This document shows, one piece after another, positions 11,176-23,244 of a DNA stretch of 64,000 nt. The notes below the pieces were generated by a model. It was given only the letters and a program-made list of their open reading frames with translations. It did not search any database and had not been told where the DNA came from. Each line of letters begins with the position of its first letter. Positions within the stretch are counted from its first letter, which is position 1. Made by a program: the position numbers and the translations under genes. Source of the stretch: Siphonodentalium dalli (Eukaryota > Mollusca > Scaphopoda > Gadilida > Siphonodentaliidae); contig CP136061.1 in assembly GCA_032622095.1 (NCBI GenBank), forward strand, positions 116,942,754 through 117,006,753. The letters run 5' to 3'.

Positions 11176-12746
11176 GGGATACCGCCGTCTGCGACTGCTT
11201 GTTAACACCAGAGATACAAGGTGATATGTCCGGACGAACACACAATTAACAAATTACCAAGTGAAACAAGGGTCGTAACTCTGGTAAAACTTAAAGGACG
11301 CTACCTATAGTATGTATATGGGTATCCTTCCCCACAGCATGTGCTATCGCCATGTCAAAGGACAACGAAATTTCCAGATTTGGTTCCATCAAGATTCGCA
11401 GGTCCCCTGTTTGGTCATGATGAAGCAACCATAACTGGACTTATCTTCCAGAAGCCAATTAGACCTAAAGTTCATAACTATCAGGAAAACTATAAAATGC
11501 ATAATATGTGCTGTTAAAAAAACAGGTGTACAGATTGTGGTTTGGATCTAAGAAACCAAAGATCAACACATTTTTTCGTCCCATTGTGGAAGACTTCAAG
11601 GAAATATACACACATGACAAGTTAAATTTACTCTGGCTTAAACAATTCCTCAAATTTGTTTAAAAATTAGGTTAGGGAAGGGTTATCAGCATGGCATCAT
11701 TGATATCAGCATAATAGATAAGCACATTATTGCCATCAGCTATACATGTACACATGTATGTACATAATATTGTAATGTTCACCTGTTATAAGTAAAATAT
11801 TATGACAGTTTCCTATATAAAGAGAATCTCCAACGAGTCCCTGGTTTATAACAAAATTTACAAAACAAGACCAGTAAATTAGGTCTGGACCGAGCCTTTG
11901 ACAAGTTTTGTAAACTTCACTATATACTGGGGATTAGTTGAAGATTCTTTTTATTACTTGATCCAACACATCCTTAAAAATGCTTAAATCAATAAATGAG
12001 CAGTGAAACTAACAGTGTCTTCTGTAAGGCATGTGATGACATGACAAGTAACCATGCATTCATTGATTAAATAATTGAATAAATATTTGGATATTATTTA
12101 GATCCTTTCCCATCTTGGTTCAATTATGGGCATGTGAAAGTTTAATTGGCAATAGGGCTATCTCACAATGACATGCTGAGAGCAACCCACCTTAAGTCCT
12201 GCGTGTTGCAAAACAAAATTCTAAGTTGAAAAAGGGGACATCTCCACCAAAAAAAAGTCGGAGATACCTCATAATTGCAGGTGCACAGATTCCCATGGTA
12301 CTAGATATCTGCAAAGTTTAAATAAAATTGAACATGTTGATTCCACTGATGTACGACTAGACGACCAGACAAGCTGATTTCCAGTATACTCCCAATGCTC
12401 GTATGAGTACACCTATTTTCTGATTTGCGGGAGCATACATGTCCTCTTGTGGTTATTATGGTGTTTTCCTCATGTGGGTGACTATTTTGCTGTACATAGC
12501 TAAATACGAGGGCTGATGTTTGGTTCTGAAAGTTTAAATTAAATTTGATTGCCTCAAATCTAGGTACAGTACATGTTATTGATGCTTTAATTTTCTATTT
12601 CTATGTGTAAGAGTGATCGTCTTAAACTTAGTGGCTGATGCTCCTGCAAGGTGCTTAATTCATAACTTTGTCCAGTTCAATGGCAAGTTTGGTTGTCCCT
12701 GTTGCTATGAGTCAGACACTTGAGAAAAAGTTACGGACTGCTTTTC
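11176..12746. other. No gene recognised
   Basis: AT-rich sequence. Phrases near 11290-11400 (..tatcgccatgtcaaaggacaacgaaatttcc..) resemble those at 8810-9080 (..gctatcaccaaaagacaacgaaatcc..), so pieces of one diverged dispersed repeat are probably present. No coding evidence. Confidence 0.4.
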
Positions 12747-13120
12747 TATGGTAATTATATAGACAGCTATTTACAGTGTAACTGACTAATAGCTGTTTCC
12801 ACTTTGAAAAAGCAAAATGTGAATTCAACATACATTACAGATTAACTGTGTTATAACTGTTTTTCTTTTCTAATGTAATTAAATAGACAGCTATTTTACA
12901 GTGTAACTGGGGATAATCAAGCTCCATGCAGGACTTACCACTGTCTGCACCTACACGTAATGTGAAGAAATGTCACATTTATTTATTTGAGACTTTTGTT
13001 GGTTACAATTCATTCTGAATTATTCTGAGAAAATGAACGTTCATTTTCATTTGAAAATTGTCTAGATTCATAGGGGACTGAACTCATTCTATTTTGCAGC
13101 TTGCTGGCTAATTAATTTCC
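12747..13120. repeat. Diverged copy of repeat and transposase-relic sequence found in the 12.7-kb unit
   Basis: 12747-12910 repeats the 'tctatggtaatta..agacagctattt.acagtgtaactg..' unit also seen at 18681-18960. 12905-13120 (tcaagctccatgcagg.., aatgtgaagaaat, gttacaattcattctg, ttttgcagctt) aligns with 24205-24490, part of the decayed minus-strand transposase gene. It is therefore an older, independent fragment of the same transposon family lying just outside the duplicated segment. Confidence 0.55.
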
Positions 13121-13413
13121 ACTTTGAAAACACAAAATGTAAATTAAGCAAACTGGTTGATAGCTATTCCCTCTTGTATACATGTATGGGCAATATGTGA
13201 ACTTTGATTGTCCTATAATAACTTTAAACTTTGCTCTTTGGATAAAATATGCTCTTATTTAAGTGTAATTAATCGATACAGAATTCTTATTACAGTAGCC
13301 ACATATGTATTCCCACTTGGCAAAATTGTATTTGAGATAGATATGTAAATAATTCAATTATGTAAATTTAAGACACTTTTTTAGTGTTTATCTTAAAGAT
13401 GCATATTAATAAG

Positions 13414-14143
13414 CAGTGTTCGCGCTGTCGGTAGCCAAATTAGCCAATGGCTAATATTATTCGAATTTGGCTAATAAAAATTTCATTTGGCTAAACTTTT
13501 GGCTAAACTTTTTTTTACCCCAAATGGAGACGGAAAGCATAGAGTCGTAAAGCTAATTAATAAAAGCGCTGAATAGATCGAAGTTATGTGACGAAAGTAT
13601 TTCGTACTTATGTTAATACGCCGTCGATGACATTTAACCAGCCTAATCGTCAAAACGCTTAAGCTGTATACTGGTTATGTAACTGATTAAGCCGTCTGTA
13701 AGATAAAATACCTAAATGCTTTGTTCAGAAGAACATTTCTTAATCAATGGTTGCGTAATCTGCATCCCGTTTAATAAACTGGCTTCTCATCATAAAAGTG
13801 TCAACGACATAGAGTTATTACAATTAATTAACTTAGCGAATTTATGCGGGCTTTTGCGATGTGAAATCCCGCCTATATTCTATAGAAATGTTTTATGAAT
13901 TGATCTGCTTGTGTGATATAATACATACATATGTTCGTATAATATTGTTTTTAAAGTTGTTTTAATTATGTTTTTATACTGAATAACAAATAAAGTTTAA
14001 AGCGAATATTTTAGTCATTAATTGTGAACCGCCCAGAAAATGAGGATTTAATTTGGCCAAAAAACATTTGGCTAAAGTTTTTTTCATTTGGCTAATAAAA
14101 TTTTCATTTGGCTAAAATATATTTCGGTCCAGCGCGAACACTG
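13414..14143. mobile_element. hAT-type non-autonomous element with 8-bp target duplication
   Basis: The ends are CAGTGTTCGCGCTG (13414) and its exact reverse complement CAGCGCGAACACTG (ending 14143). Both sides are flanked by TTAATAAG (13406-13413 and 14144-14151). An 8-bp duplication with CAG..-type short TIRs is the hAT signature. Subterminal regions on both sides carry many copies of ATTTGGCTAA, a plausible transposase-binding array. The interior (730-bp element) has no transposase; the 60-codon frame at 13716-13898 has no recognisable domain. Confidence 0.8.
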
Positions 14144-14174
14144 TTAATAAGTAACAAGCAAAATTTCACGTAAC

Positions 14175-14217
14175 ATATATATATATATAGCTATATATAT
14201 ATATATATATATATATT
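14175..14217. repeat. (TA)n microsatellite at the left duplication breakpoint
   Basis: About 43 bp of alternating TA with one GC interruption (tatagctata), ending immediately before the AGTGG where the duplicated segment starts. Such tracts can extrude cruciforms and are known fragile or fork-stalling sites. Confidence 0.8.
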
Positions 14218-14858
14218 TAGTGGATGAAGGTTAATAAATTTCGTACAGAATTATGACAAATTAGAGACCCATTTTATCACATAATAACATTTGTGTACGG
14301 AAAAACACTGGTGCTGGGCTTGTTCTGGGGAGGGATGTCTAATCTGTGAAAATCTGATATATAATAACACCAGTAAATTTCATCATGATATATTTTTTAA
14401 TTTACTAATTGTTTGTAGTTGTCTAAACCCACTTTCACCCCTCTTTCTATACTAACTGCTCATTGACAAGTAGTTCCTTTAGGAAATATTCAAATAATAT
14501 GTTCAACAAACACCCATTGCATGAAATTATTATCTGAACATTTTCCACCATCATTTAGTAAAGAAAATGTTAAATTTGACATTGCAACTGTTTTATTTGT
14601 TGCTATGTCAGAGCAATTATTGCCTGAATTTGACCTCAAGCATGAAAAATATTCATATAAATACACATATTGAAGTCCACTATTTAGACAGAAAACAAAT
14701 TCTCCAAATAATTATAGAAATAATAATGCTGCACCAACGGAGGTCCGATCGTGAAAGGGTTGACGTATTAGAATCTAACGAACTTTGTAGAAGTAATTCA
14801 AATTGTCTTCTGGAAATAATGATAAAAATTGTTATAGGACTCTTAGTTGCCAGTTATG

Positions 14859-14942
14859 GTGACATATGAGACTCAGCGAGATTAATATCGGGCTGGGCTT
14901 GCACCTCGCCTGATATTAATATCACTTTGCCTCATATGACAC
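14859..14942. repeat. Foldback of about 84 bp (MITE-like)
   Basis: gtgacatatgag pairs with ctcatatgacac, and gagattaatatcggg pairs with the mirrored gatattaatatc. The loop is ggctgggcttgcacctcgcc. Boundaries are uncertain. Confidence 0.45.
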
Positions 14943-15760
14943 TTATCCAGCAACAACTCGCCCTGTAACTTATAATATTTCACCATTAGTTCCCAGAATG
15001 ATAATGTGTTTAAACATGATAATTACATTCGGATTGAAATAAACATCGAGTATAGGATTACACCATGACAACATAAGACATCGTGACAAAGTTACTAAGG
15101 TAAAATATTCCTAATATTTAGTTAGCGGTATTTCTGACTAAAAATGCATTTTTTATCAATAGGCACATTTTACACATATAGATGAAGATAGAGAGAAATG
15201 GCAAGAATATTGATATGGAATAATAAATAACAAGAGTAAGCAGCTTGGCAGTTCTGAGCAAAGATAAGTATGTGAAATACTCAAGCTAGTCATATAGAGA
15301 CTAAAATACACAGACCATAAGTGTAAACACATATAGAAATCATACCGTGACTGCCCACCCTTCTCCTTCCACAGAACTGACAAGGCACAAAGAGGTATAT
15401 AAACCGATAACAGATAGAGATGCAGGGATATAAGGATAAGGGTGAAATCTTACACGTACCAGTAACAGAGAATTGGAAAACGGTGCAAATTCATGGTCTG
15501 CCTCAATCAAGCTATTGGTTTTCATTGAAGAACGCACAGAAAAACGAGCCAGAGCTCACATTTTTTCCACCGTGTTCTTCTTTACCGACAGCCAATCACA
15601 TGACTCAAGCCATAGCTAGTCTTTACCCAACAAACCGGCCAAAACCGGCCAAATAAAGCTGCAACAGCCTAAATTATCTTCGGTCTGTCTCAATAAAACC
15701 ATACAAATATGGATATCATTGGAACCGGCTCATTGACCACATTGTGATGGTTAAAGTTAT

Positions 15761-15991
15761 GCCCTGTGCCAATGCATTCTCTTATATATGCGAGTCGACC
15801 ATAGGTCGCCTCGCATATATAAGAGAATGCATTGGCCTAAAAAAAATCTTGTTTTAACACTTTTTACCATTTTTTCTTACATTCTTTAATAATTTTATAA
15901 TTTTTAATGTGTTAAGCCAATGCATTCTCTTATATATGCGAGGCGACCTATGGTCGACTCGCATATATAAGAGAATGCATTGGCACAGGGC
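15761..15991. mobile_element. Nested palindrome: inverted repeat whose arms are themselves hairpins
   Basis: The element starts GCCCTGTGCCAATGCATTC and ends GAATGCATTGGCACAGGGC. Each arm of about 70 bp is itself a near-perfect hairpin: AATGCATTCTCTTATATATG folds onto CATATATAAGAGAATGCATT around a core of gcgagtcgaccataggtcgcctcgc. The two arms are also reverse complements of each other, separated by about 90 bp of AT-rich spacer. No clear target duplication was found. It may be two nested insertions of one palindromic MITE or a single foldback element. Confidence 0.65.
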
Positions 15992-16794
15992 CCTTCTGTT
16001 GGATAAAGGGTTAAAGCCCATTAAGTATGCTGCTTATTTGGGTTGCTATAATTTTGATTATTTCATTTCAAATCGCTGCTTCACATTATAACAAGAGTCA
16101 ATGACTGTGAGATCGTTCATCAGACTGTAAATACTGATAAGACAGGGACTCTGATGTCTACAAGTCAGTACATTGACAAAATCACTTAAGACAAATAGTT
16201 CTAAACATGAACATAGCTGGAGGTTCTCAGATGATCAGGGCTCTTCATCTTGAAATTTATAAATGCACACCACTGACAAATCTCCAAACCCTTCCCTTAC
16301 CCCTTTTAAACAAGACAACCAGACCACAGAACTAAGTTCACAAAATTTATGTTGCACGTCTCTATTTTACAACTGGTACCGGTACTTCCAAGCTCTCAAA
16401 CTTTTGAATATTTCCAATCTGGCATCCCCCATCAAGTTAAAAGTTGTGGCCATTTCGGTCCAACAGTTTAACCTGAAGTAGGACTGTTTGTTTTAAAACA
16501 TACTGGTTGGAAAATCAAACCGAACTATGATAACAATTCTAACCTATTTTTGGTGTGAAAATCTAATTTACAACTAATGTTGAATCAGGGATGAAATTTT
16601 GAACTGTTGAAAACAAATTTAAAGTAGGGGGTCAAAACTCCACCCCATCTACACTCCCTCCCCACTGCCTCAACCATTGCCCCCTACCCAGGCAGCTTAG
16701 AAATACTTAGGAATATATATATTATTATAACAGTACCAAACAGCATAGATACAGGTAGGGTTGGTGGTGAGAGTTAAATCTCTTATCGCTGCCC

Positions 16795-17215
16795 CTATTT
16801 GAACAAATGTGAATCCCCAACTACGAGATCCATTCGTCTAGTATTTTCAAAGGGTTGATTTAAGAGTTGAAGTGAATTGATTTCCCTCAAAAGTTCAAAA
16901 AAAATTACCCCATTTGAACAAATATGAACCCAAGGACCCATTATTCTAAATATGAACCCATTCGGCCCAATGGAACGTGAGAAGAAGTTGTTTAAAGAAT
17001 TACTATGGTGGGAAAGAGTTATGGTCCTAGTTTCACAACTATTTGACCTGGTGACTTTATTTGAACAAATCTGAATGTGAGTCAACTAGGGAATTCTCAC
17101 CAAATATGAACCCATTCGGTCTTATGGTTCCAGAGGAGAAGATGATACTTGACGGACGGACAGACGGGTGGACGGACGGACGAGGAGTGATGACTTTGTC
17201 TCAGGTGAGCTAAAA
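16795..17215. repeat. Interspersed repeat ending caggtgagctaaaaa
   Basis: Contains repeated phrases (atttgaacaaat.tgaa.., aatatgaacccattcgg, ttatggttccagaggagaag), a GACGGACGGACAGACGG run and the terminal gtctcaggtgagctaaaaa. To my knowledge this pattern is a common dispersed repeat in molluscs. The minus-strand frame at 16795-17085 is a by-product of it. Confidence 0.55.
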
Positions 17216-17569
17216 ATCACTTCAATGTGCTAGTAAATGGTAAAACCTATTTGCATCATCATAGCATTGCTTTGGAATTATTTGTGTGCAAGTTGTTGGA
17301 TATTTTCTGATCAGACTCGGTTTGAGTTCCATATATACTAAGATTGTGTTTGGTATATGGTGTTCTGAATTCTCTTCCGAAAACAGTGCTACCATGTCGC
17401 AATTATGCTTTTCCTTGCAGACCTACATGTATCAACCAATTAATAAACTTACTTTAATTCTTAAAGGAATGAACATTCCATCATATATTGGGTTTCTGTC
17501 CAATGTCGACAAAAATGCACAAGCAATCGGTATCACTGGAAATTCTGAAGGCGAACATTCTTGCACACT

Positions 17570-18526
17570 CTACATGAAACAAAGTTGATCAATAGGTTTA
17601 GGTGACACACATTTCGGAATTTTTTTCAAAACTTCAAAATACACAGTGTAAGAAACAGTTTTACATTCAAGGAAACATACAATATGTCCAAAGGAACTGT
17701 TGAAGCTTACAGAATAACTGTTTCTTTTTGACACAACAGTGTAGTCCGTGGAATGAAGAACACAGTCTTTAAATAAGATCCTGCTAAATGACATGCACGA
17801 AGTCAACTCACTTGATACAATAGACTAGTATTCATTTACCAGACCTGTTGGAGTAAAGTTCCAAGAATGTAGACATCATTAATTTCATTTCCTTTGGACA
17901 ACCCAAATTGATCCATCATTTTTAAAAATAATCTTTCTGTCAAACTTCCTGGCGCTAGTTTGGAACTAAGTTGAGGTATCTGTTGTCGAATCGTTGCTGC
18001 TGTCATCTGCATTTCAATACTCTGTCCCATGGAAAAGTCTTCTAAGCTCACCATTAAAATCCTCGCAATAAAAAAGAGGAATGACACCACAGTGGCCCAT
18101 GCATAATTACTTTGTCCACTAAATGTAAAATACAGTGCACGTTGAATGTGCATGCCCTTACCCCATATACTGCACTTATCTGTGAACAGAATGATTTAAG
18201 CCATGCTTTTACTTTGGGTAGAACCTGTTTTGAAGTAGAAATTAAAATTAGAAGAAATATTGAATTAACAAGAGTCCAGTGGTCGAGATAAATGTTTGGT
18301 AGTAATCCATAAAGTATTGGAACTGTAAAATATAATAAAAGGGTCTGATATTCAGAAGCTTTCCAACGTTTCAGTTCATTGAAAGAACGAGAGTATCGGG
18401 AGACAAAATATGGTGGTTTTATAGATACAAGCCGATGATTCAATACAGTCAAATGCTTTCTAACAGAGAAGTGTTCTTTTGAATATGATGGGCTTGTCCA
18501 CATGTTAACAAACATTTTGGTAACAC
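17570..18526 (-). pseudogene. TNP2-like transposase-domain gene, C-terminal part, frameshifted
   Basis: On the minus strand a good acceptor (gattatattgtgttttattag) precedes an exon running down from 18526. It reads VTKMFVNMW, then VLNHRLVSIKPP, RYSRSFNELKRWKASEY, LLLYFTVPILYGLLP, FNVHCILHLVDKV and GPLWCHSSF, the usual order in the C-terminal half of this family (NIKPP, WKASE, N-V-H-HL, GPLW motifs). After SSF the frame breaks. EDFNGELRRLFHGT follows in another frame and IEMQMTAATIRQQIP in a third, so there are at least two frameshifts within about 60 bp. A further segment (17783-17570, starting RILFKDCVLHSTDY) follows a possible CAG|GT donor and TTTAG acceptor. Decayed and unlikely to be functional. 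Confidence 0.65.
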
Positions 18527-18680
18527 CTAATAAAACACAATATAATCAAATGTCACAGAATTGATAAGATCAAATCCATGAAGTTTTGACAAAATTGAAG
18601 GATCTTTAACACCAAATTTTGATGGTAAGTTGGAATGTTCACTGCATATGTTGTAGTGGTAAGTTCTTGCAAAACCTTCG

Positions 18681-18960
18681 AGTTAAAACAGTTGTGAAAC
18701 AGTTTACTCTATGCTGAATTACATTTTGTTTTTCCAAAGTGGAAACAGCTATTAGCCAGTTACACTGTAAAATAGCTGTCTATTTAATTACCATAGAAAA
18801 GAAACAAAGTTAAAACAGTTATAAAACAGTTTACTCTATAATGTCTATTGAATTCACATTTTGTTTTTTTCAAAGTGCAAACAGCTATTAGTCAGTTACA
18901 CTGTAAAATAGCTGTCTATTTAATTAACAGAAAACAAACAGAGTTAAAACACTTATAATT
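18681..18960. repeat. Two-copy tandem repeat (acagctattag..cagttacactgtaa unit)
   Basis: Two units of about 140 bp: gagttaaaacagtt.., gaaacagtttactctat.., ttttgttttt.., aacagctattag.cagttac, actgtaaaatagctgtctatttaatta. Two more units lie at 19905-20135. Non-coding internal or terminal sequence of the transposon family. Confidence 0.6.
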
Positions 18961-19743
18961 ACAACTACTTTCGCTTTGACTAAAATGCGTGCATTTGATT
19001 GGTCAAGGCCCTTAGATACGATTGGTAGCGACAATATCTATCAGTGGAGGGAAGTGTCGTTTCCCGCATCACTGGGGGTAGTGATACCTTAAAAAGTTCG
19101 CAAACCAAGTCGCAATAAATCACTTCCGTTTCTAGTGGTAACGCAAGACGCCAAATATCAGCGAAAATTTATCGCCGATTAAACAGCAAAATAGTACATT
19201 AATTTATTTGGGGATAAAAGAATGTATTACATAACTATTCCACCATTAGTATTAGCATTTATCCAGATTCGTGCCAATAATAATATGACATGGCAGTGGA
19301 CATGAGAGCATAGAATGCACCTTTGTAGCGACTGTTTACTTTTCGAGTCGCCGGAGACAACAAATTCGGTGGCGAAGTTTGAGAACACCGCTTCGGAATC
19401 GCTATCGAATCGGACTGCCTTTATGACAATACATGTTCTAGAATCGTTTTAAATAAGTGAAATTTACACCAGCAAGTACAGTTTAATAGTTTACGGGTGT
19501 GGTCTCTTGCTTTTGTGTAGTTGGAATGTCGGAAACAGCGATCGAATTGTGTGTGTTCATCTCTAACTTCCGGTCGGTCGCCCAATTTATTCTCGACCCA
19601 ATTTCCCATTTCGGTTAAAAGATCAGCTGAGTCCAGACACAAATATCACTTGGGTATTTTTACTATATTAGTGTTTTTAATATAGTTTCTTTAAAAAGAA
19701 CTTGTTTAATCACCAACTAATATGCGGATTGTCGTAATTATAA

Positions 19744-19902
19744 GCAATCAACGTCGTTTTCGATGCATCTGTCGGCGTATAGAAGTGTCGGATGCCGAAC
19801 TACATACTTTGTATAATTTCGCTTCGCGAAATTATACAGTATGTAATTCGGCATCCGACACTTCTATACGCCGACAGATGCATCGAAAACGACGTTGATT
19901 GC
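19744..19902. mobile_element. 159-bp near-perfect palindrome (foldback MITE)
   Basis: The left arm GCAATCAACGTCGTTTTCG.. runs through atgcatctgtcggcgtatag and aagtgtcggatgccgaacta. It is mirrored almost base for base by the right arm, which ends GACGTTGATTGC. The centre is aatttcgcttcgcgaaatt. It sits within the acagct repeat region, separating its two blocks. A clear target duplication is not visible. Confidence 0.65.
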
Positions 19903-19904
19903 AT

Positions 19905-20545
19905 ATATGAAACAGTTTACTCTATATATGCTGAATTTACATTTTGTTTTTCCAAAGTTGAAACAGGTATTAGCCAGTTACACTGTAAAATAGCTATCTA
20001 TTTAATTACCATAGAAATAAAACAGAGTTAAAACAAAAGTTATGAAACAGTTTACTCTATATATGCTGAATTAACATTTTTTTTAAAGTGGAAACAGCTA
20101 TTAGCCAGTTACACTGTAAACTAAGACAGCCACACAACAGTTATACTGTATGTGGCTGTAATGACAGCTACATCCCAGCTAGATATGACAGCCACAAAAC
20201 AGTTACACTGTAATATGACTGATGACAGCTACATCCCAGCTACATGTGGCAGCCACAAAACAGTGACACTATAATATAACTAATGACAGCTACATCCCAG
20301 CTACATACGACAGCCACAAAACAGTTACACGGTAATTTGGCTGTAATGACCGCTACCTTACAGTTACTAATTCCAGTCATATAACAGATACACTGTAACA
20401 TGACTGTCATGTTACAGTTATTGATTTCAGATAACTTACAGCTAAGCTGTTTAATAACTGTTTTTACAAAACAATACAGCTACAAAACAGCTATAAAACA
20501 GCGATAAAAAAGTGTAGCTTTAAAAAAAACAGCTTGGCTGTATTT
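19905..20545. repeat. Tandem repeat array: two 140-bp units then about five 65-bp acagcta units
   Basis: 19905-20135 repeats the unit of 18681-18960. From 20127 to 20545 the motifs gacagccacaaaacagtt, acactgtaat and gacagctacatcccagcta recur about every 65 bp, ending in a run of acagct/agctgt words. The array is rich in ACAGCT and in small inverted pairs (cagttac/gtaactg, tgttacag/ctgtaaca). Confidence 0.6.
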
Positions 20546-23244
20546 TGACAGGGGGTGTCATATATGCATTGGTTCGATTGGTACACAAATCTTGCGCGTC
20601 GGCATCGTGCACAATGTATCATGCACGGAATTTGTTGTCGTTTGGGCGTATTTATAGTTGCCGAGATGATCATGCGCGCTTCAAATTTTTCTAACACGTG
20701 TAATCTTGTATTGAAGACAGCACAGTAAACACGAACGTACGAGATAGCTACATATGTAGCCTTACGAATTGTGCTTTAAATAATGAAATTAAACATTCTA
20801 GTGCTATATTATTGATCATATAAAACATTTTTTACAGCAACGCCGACATGTGACAGTTTTCACATTTTGATAGTTTAGAAAGGGAGACCTACCAGCATGC
20901 AAAATATGAACATGCTTCAAATGTTGACACGTGACCACTCCCAAGCTAACTTTGAACAACTGCATATGCATGGAGACGTCAATCAAAACCTATCATCGGA
21001 CACAACGATTATTGTGTATGTTATTTACTTGTTATTATCCTGTAAATACATGTATGTGAAATGATTCCACTCGAAGAACACTGCGATATTTACACTGAGC
21101 ACCCTTGAAATAGGAATTGTCCTGTTTCGGGTTAGTGCTGCTGAATATGTTCTTGTTCACAGGGAAGATATATAGTCCACGACATATGTTGATTATGGAC
21201 ACACTTAGATGTGCGTGTTTGTTTAATTACTTTTCGACGGATGTATATAACCAGTTGTGATTGACCCCCTCCCATGGCGCCTGACGCATGGTGATTAGTT
21301 ACTATAGACGAGCATCATTGTTGTCACGCAACAACCCAATTATTGAAAACTACACACCACTGTCATCATCTCTCGACTTCATCTGTCCCCCTCCTCTGGT
21401 CTTCTAGTTTCTCCTCCCCTCTCGCTCTCTCTGCCTCCTGCTATTCCTAACACTATCTTCTCCCTTTTTAACTCAAATTCAGTTATCCATATTTCCGTTT
21501 ATCCTAAAACCATTATTTCCAGGTCTGACCTATACCCCTCCCTCACTTAATGGGGACGGGGCATGTAGCCACAGATGAGAATGCTTCATATAAGCCATCG
21601 GGCTTGTGTCTGATCCTCGTTTCCATACACTTACTCTCTATTTTGCTTATATGTTCATTTGTATATTATGCTATTTGTTTGGTTTGCAAATAAAAATAGG
21701 TTTACATTAAGTGCCATACAACATACACATTTAGTTTAGAATCTCCTTCGCGGTTGTTGACTATACTAGACTATATTTTGCCTAATATAGGCTATTCGGA
21801 TTCATTATCCAAATTTGTCAAGCATCAAAGTAATTCCTTGTCTATACTATTTCATTGGAAACAACCCAAGTACAGAAGTAGTAACATTTAGATGAATCAA
21901 GTTCTGGATGTGATTCAGACAAAATTTTACCATGGTCAACTGAATCAAAAGCCAACATAAGACCTGGGCCAAGATCCTTTGAGATTTTGAAATGTTCCTG
22001 ATGATCTAGGAAATTAATTTGTGCTGATTTGAGCCAATGTTTTAGCAATGTTGAAATTGCAACTTACACCAGAGATCGATTTGAAGAAAAAAAAATGCTC
22101 AGCCTCAAATATCGTAGCCCAGTATCCAGATAGGGGGGAATTTATTCGATGATACTTGGATAGTGTCATGTGATGGTGCTTTAGTTATTTCCTCCCTGGA
22201 AACAGTTTTAGAAAGAGCTGACGGTGTAAGGTCAATTGTTAATTCGTCGCGTCAGAACTAAGCTGTTCTATCTACATTTTGACGGGAAAATGAGATATTG
22301 GTACCTTTCGATTCGGTGCGGGATTTCCTGTCCGAAAATTACCAGGTATCGTGTCTAACGTATACCAAATGTGAATGATAGGCTGTGTAAATCTGTTTCA
22401 TCTCAAAATCTCACTTGTTTGACAGTGCTATATTCTATCTGTGTACCAATGAATCTATTTATTTTGTACCGCGTGAATAAATAAATTTCAGTGCTAAAAT
22501 GTATCTCCGACCTTCAATATAAAGCAATGGAACCGAACTTAGCAGAGTGCCAGCGAAGTGACTAGTTGAAAATAATGCTTTCTCACTCCTAGGTGTGAAC
22601 ATCTTATTTCAAGGATAATTATTTATTAAATAACAGAAAACGGCGTGATTTGGGATTTTTGCACGTTTATACGATTGAAAAACACGAAAACCACTCTAGC
22701 ACGGAATAAAAACAGAAATGTTTACACAGATTGTTCTATCTCCAAAGTGTTATTTCGTGATTACACCCAAGATATCATATGTTGTATCTCGAAACTCGTC
22801 ATATACATGTAATAGTATTTTTACACCAGCTATCACAGCTATTATACCCGCTGTGTACTATCTTCCAAAACAATGAGAACACGTGAACTAATAATGCTTT
22901 ATTCTCTGATCCAGGTTACATGGTAGGACATTGAGACAGAAGTATATACAAAGAACCGGGGGGGGGGGGTGTCAAAACTTTAAACTCGATTTCCCACAAA
23001 AAATGAAAATATGGAGATAGAACACTTTAGTTCTGACGCGACGACGAATTGCTAATCCCTGGGTTAGGAATTTCAGGGGATAAAGTTATATCCACACACC
23101 TGACTAAGAGTAGCAAGCGTTCCCATAACTCTTTGTCACGATCATCACAGTCTCATATGAGTATAGGCAAATATCTGATCAGGCAATCGCCTTTTGACCC
23201 GCTGCTCCATCCGGATTCTGCAAACTAGCCACTTTGGTGTCATA
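20546..23244. other. No gene recognised
   Basis: Mixed non-coding sequence (also present at 33250-35946). Pyrimidine-rich stretch at 21365-21475 and a 12-base G run at 22958-22969 (10 in the other copy). The minus-strand frames at 20491-20697 and 21842-22048 show no recognisable domain. The phrase tagttctgacgcg(a)cga.. near 23030 is mirrored near 22240-22260, suggesting the ends of a further inverted-repeat element of about 800 bp that I could not delimit. Confidence 0.4.

Noticed and set aside
17836-18153. Minus-strand frame of 105 codons treated as a separate gene
   Set aside because: Its first part is an out-of-frame reading of the transposase exon, and only its later part is genuine transposase coding after a frameshift; merged into the pseudogene.
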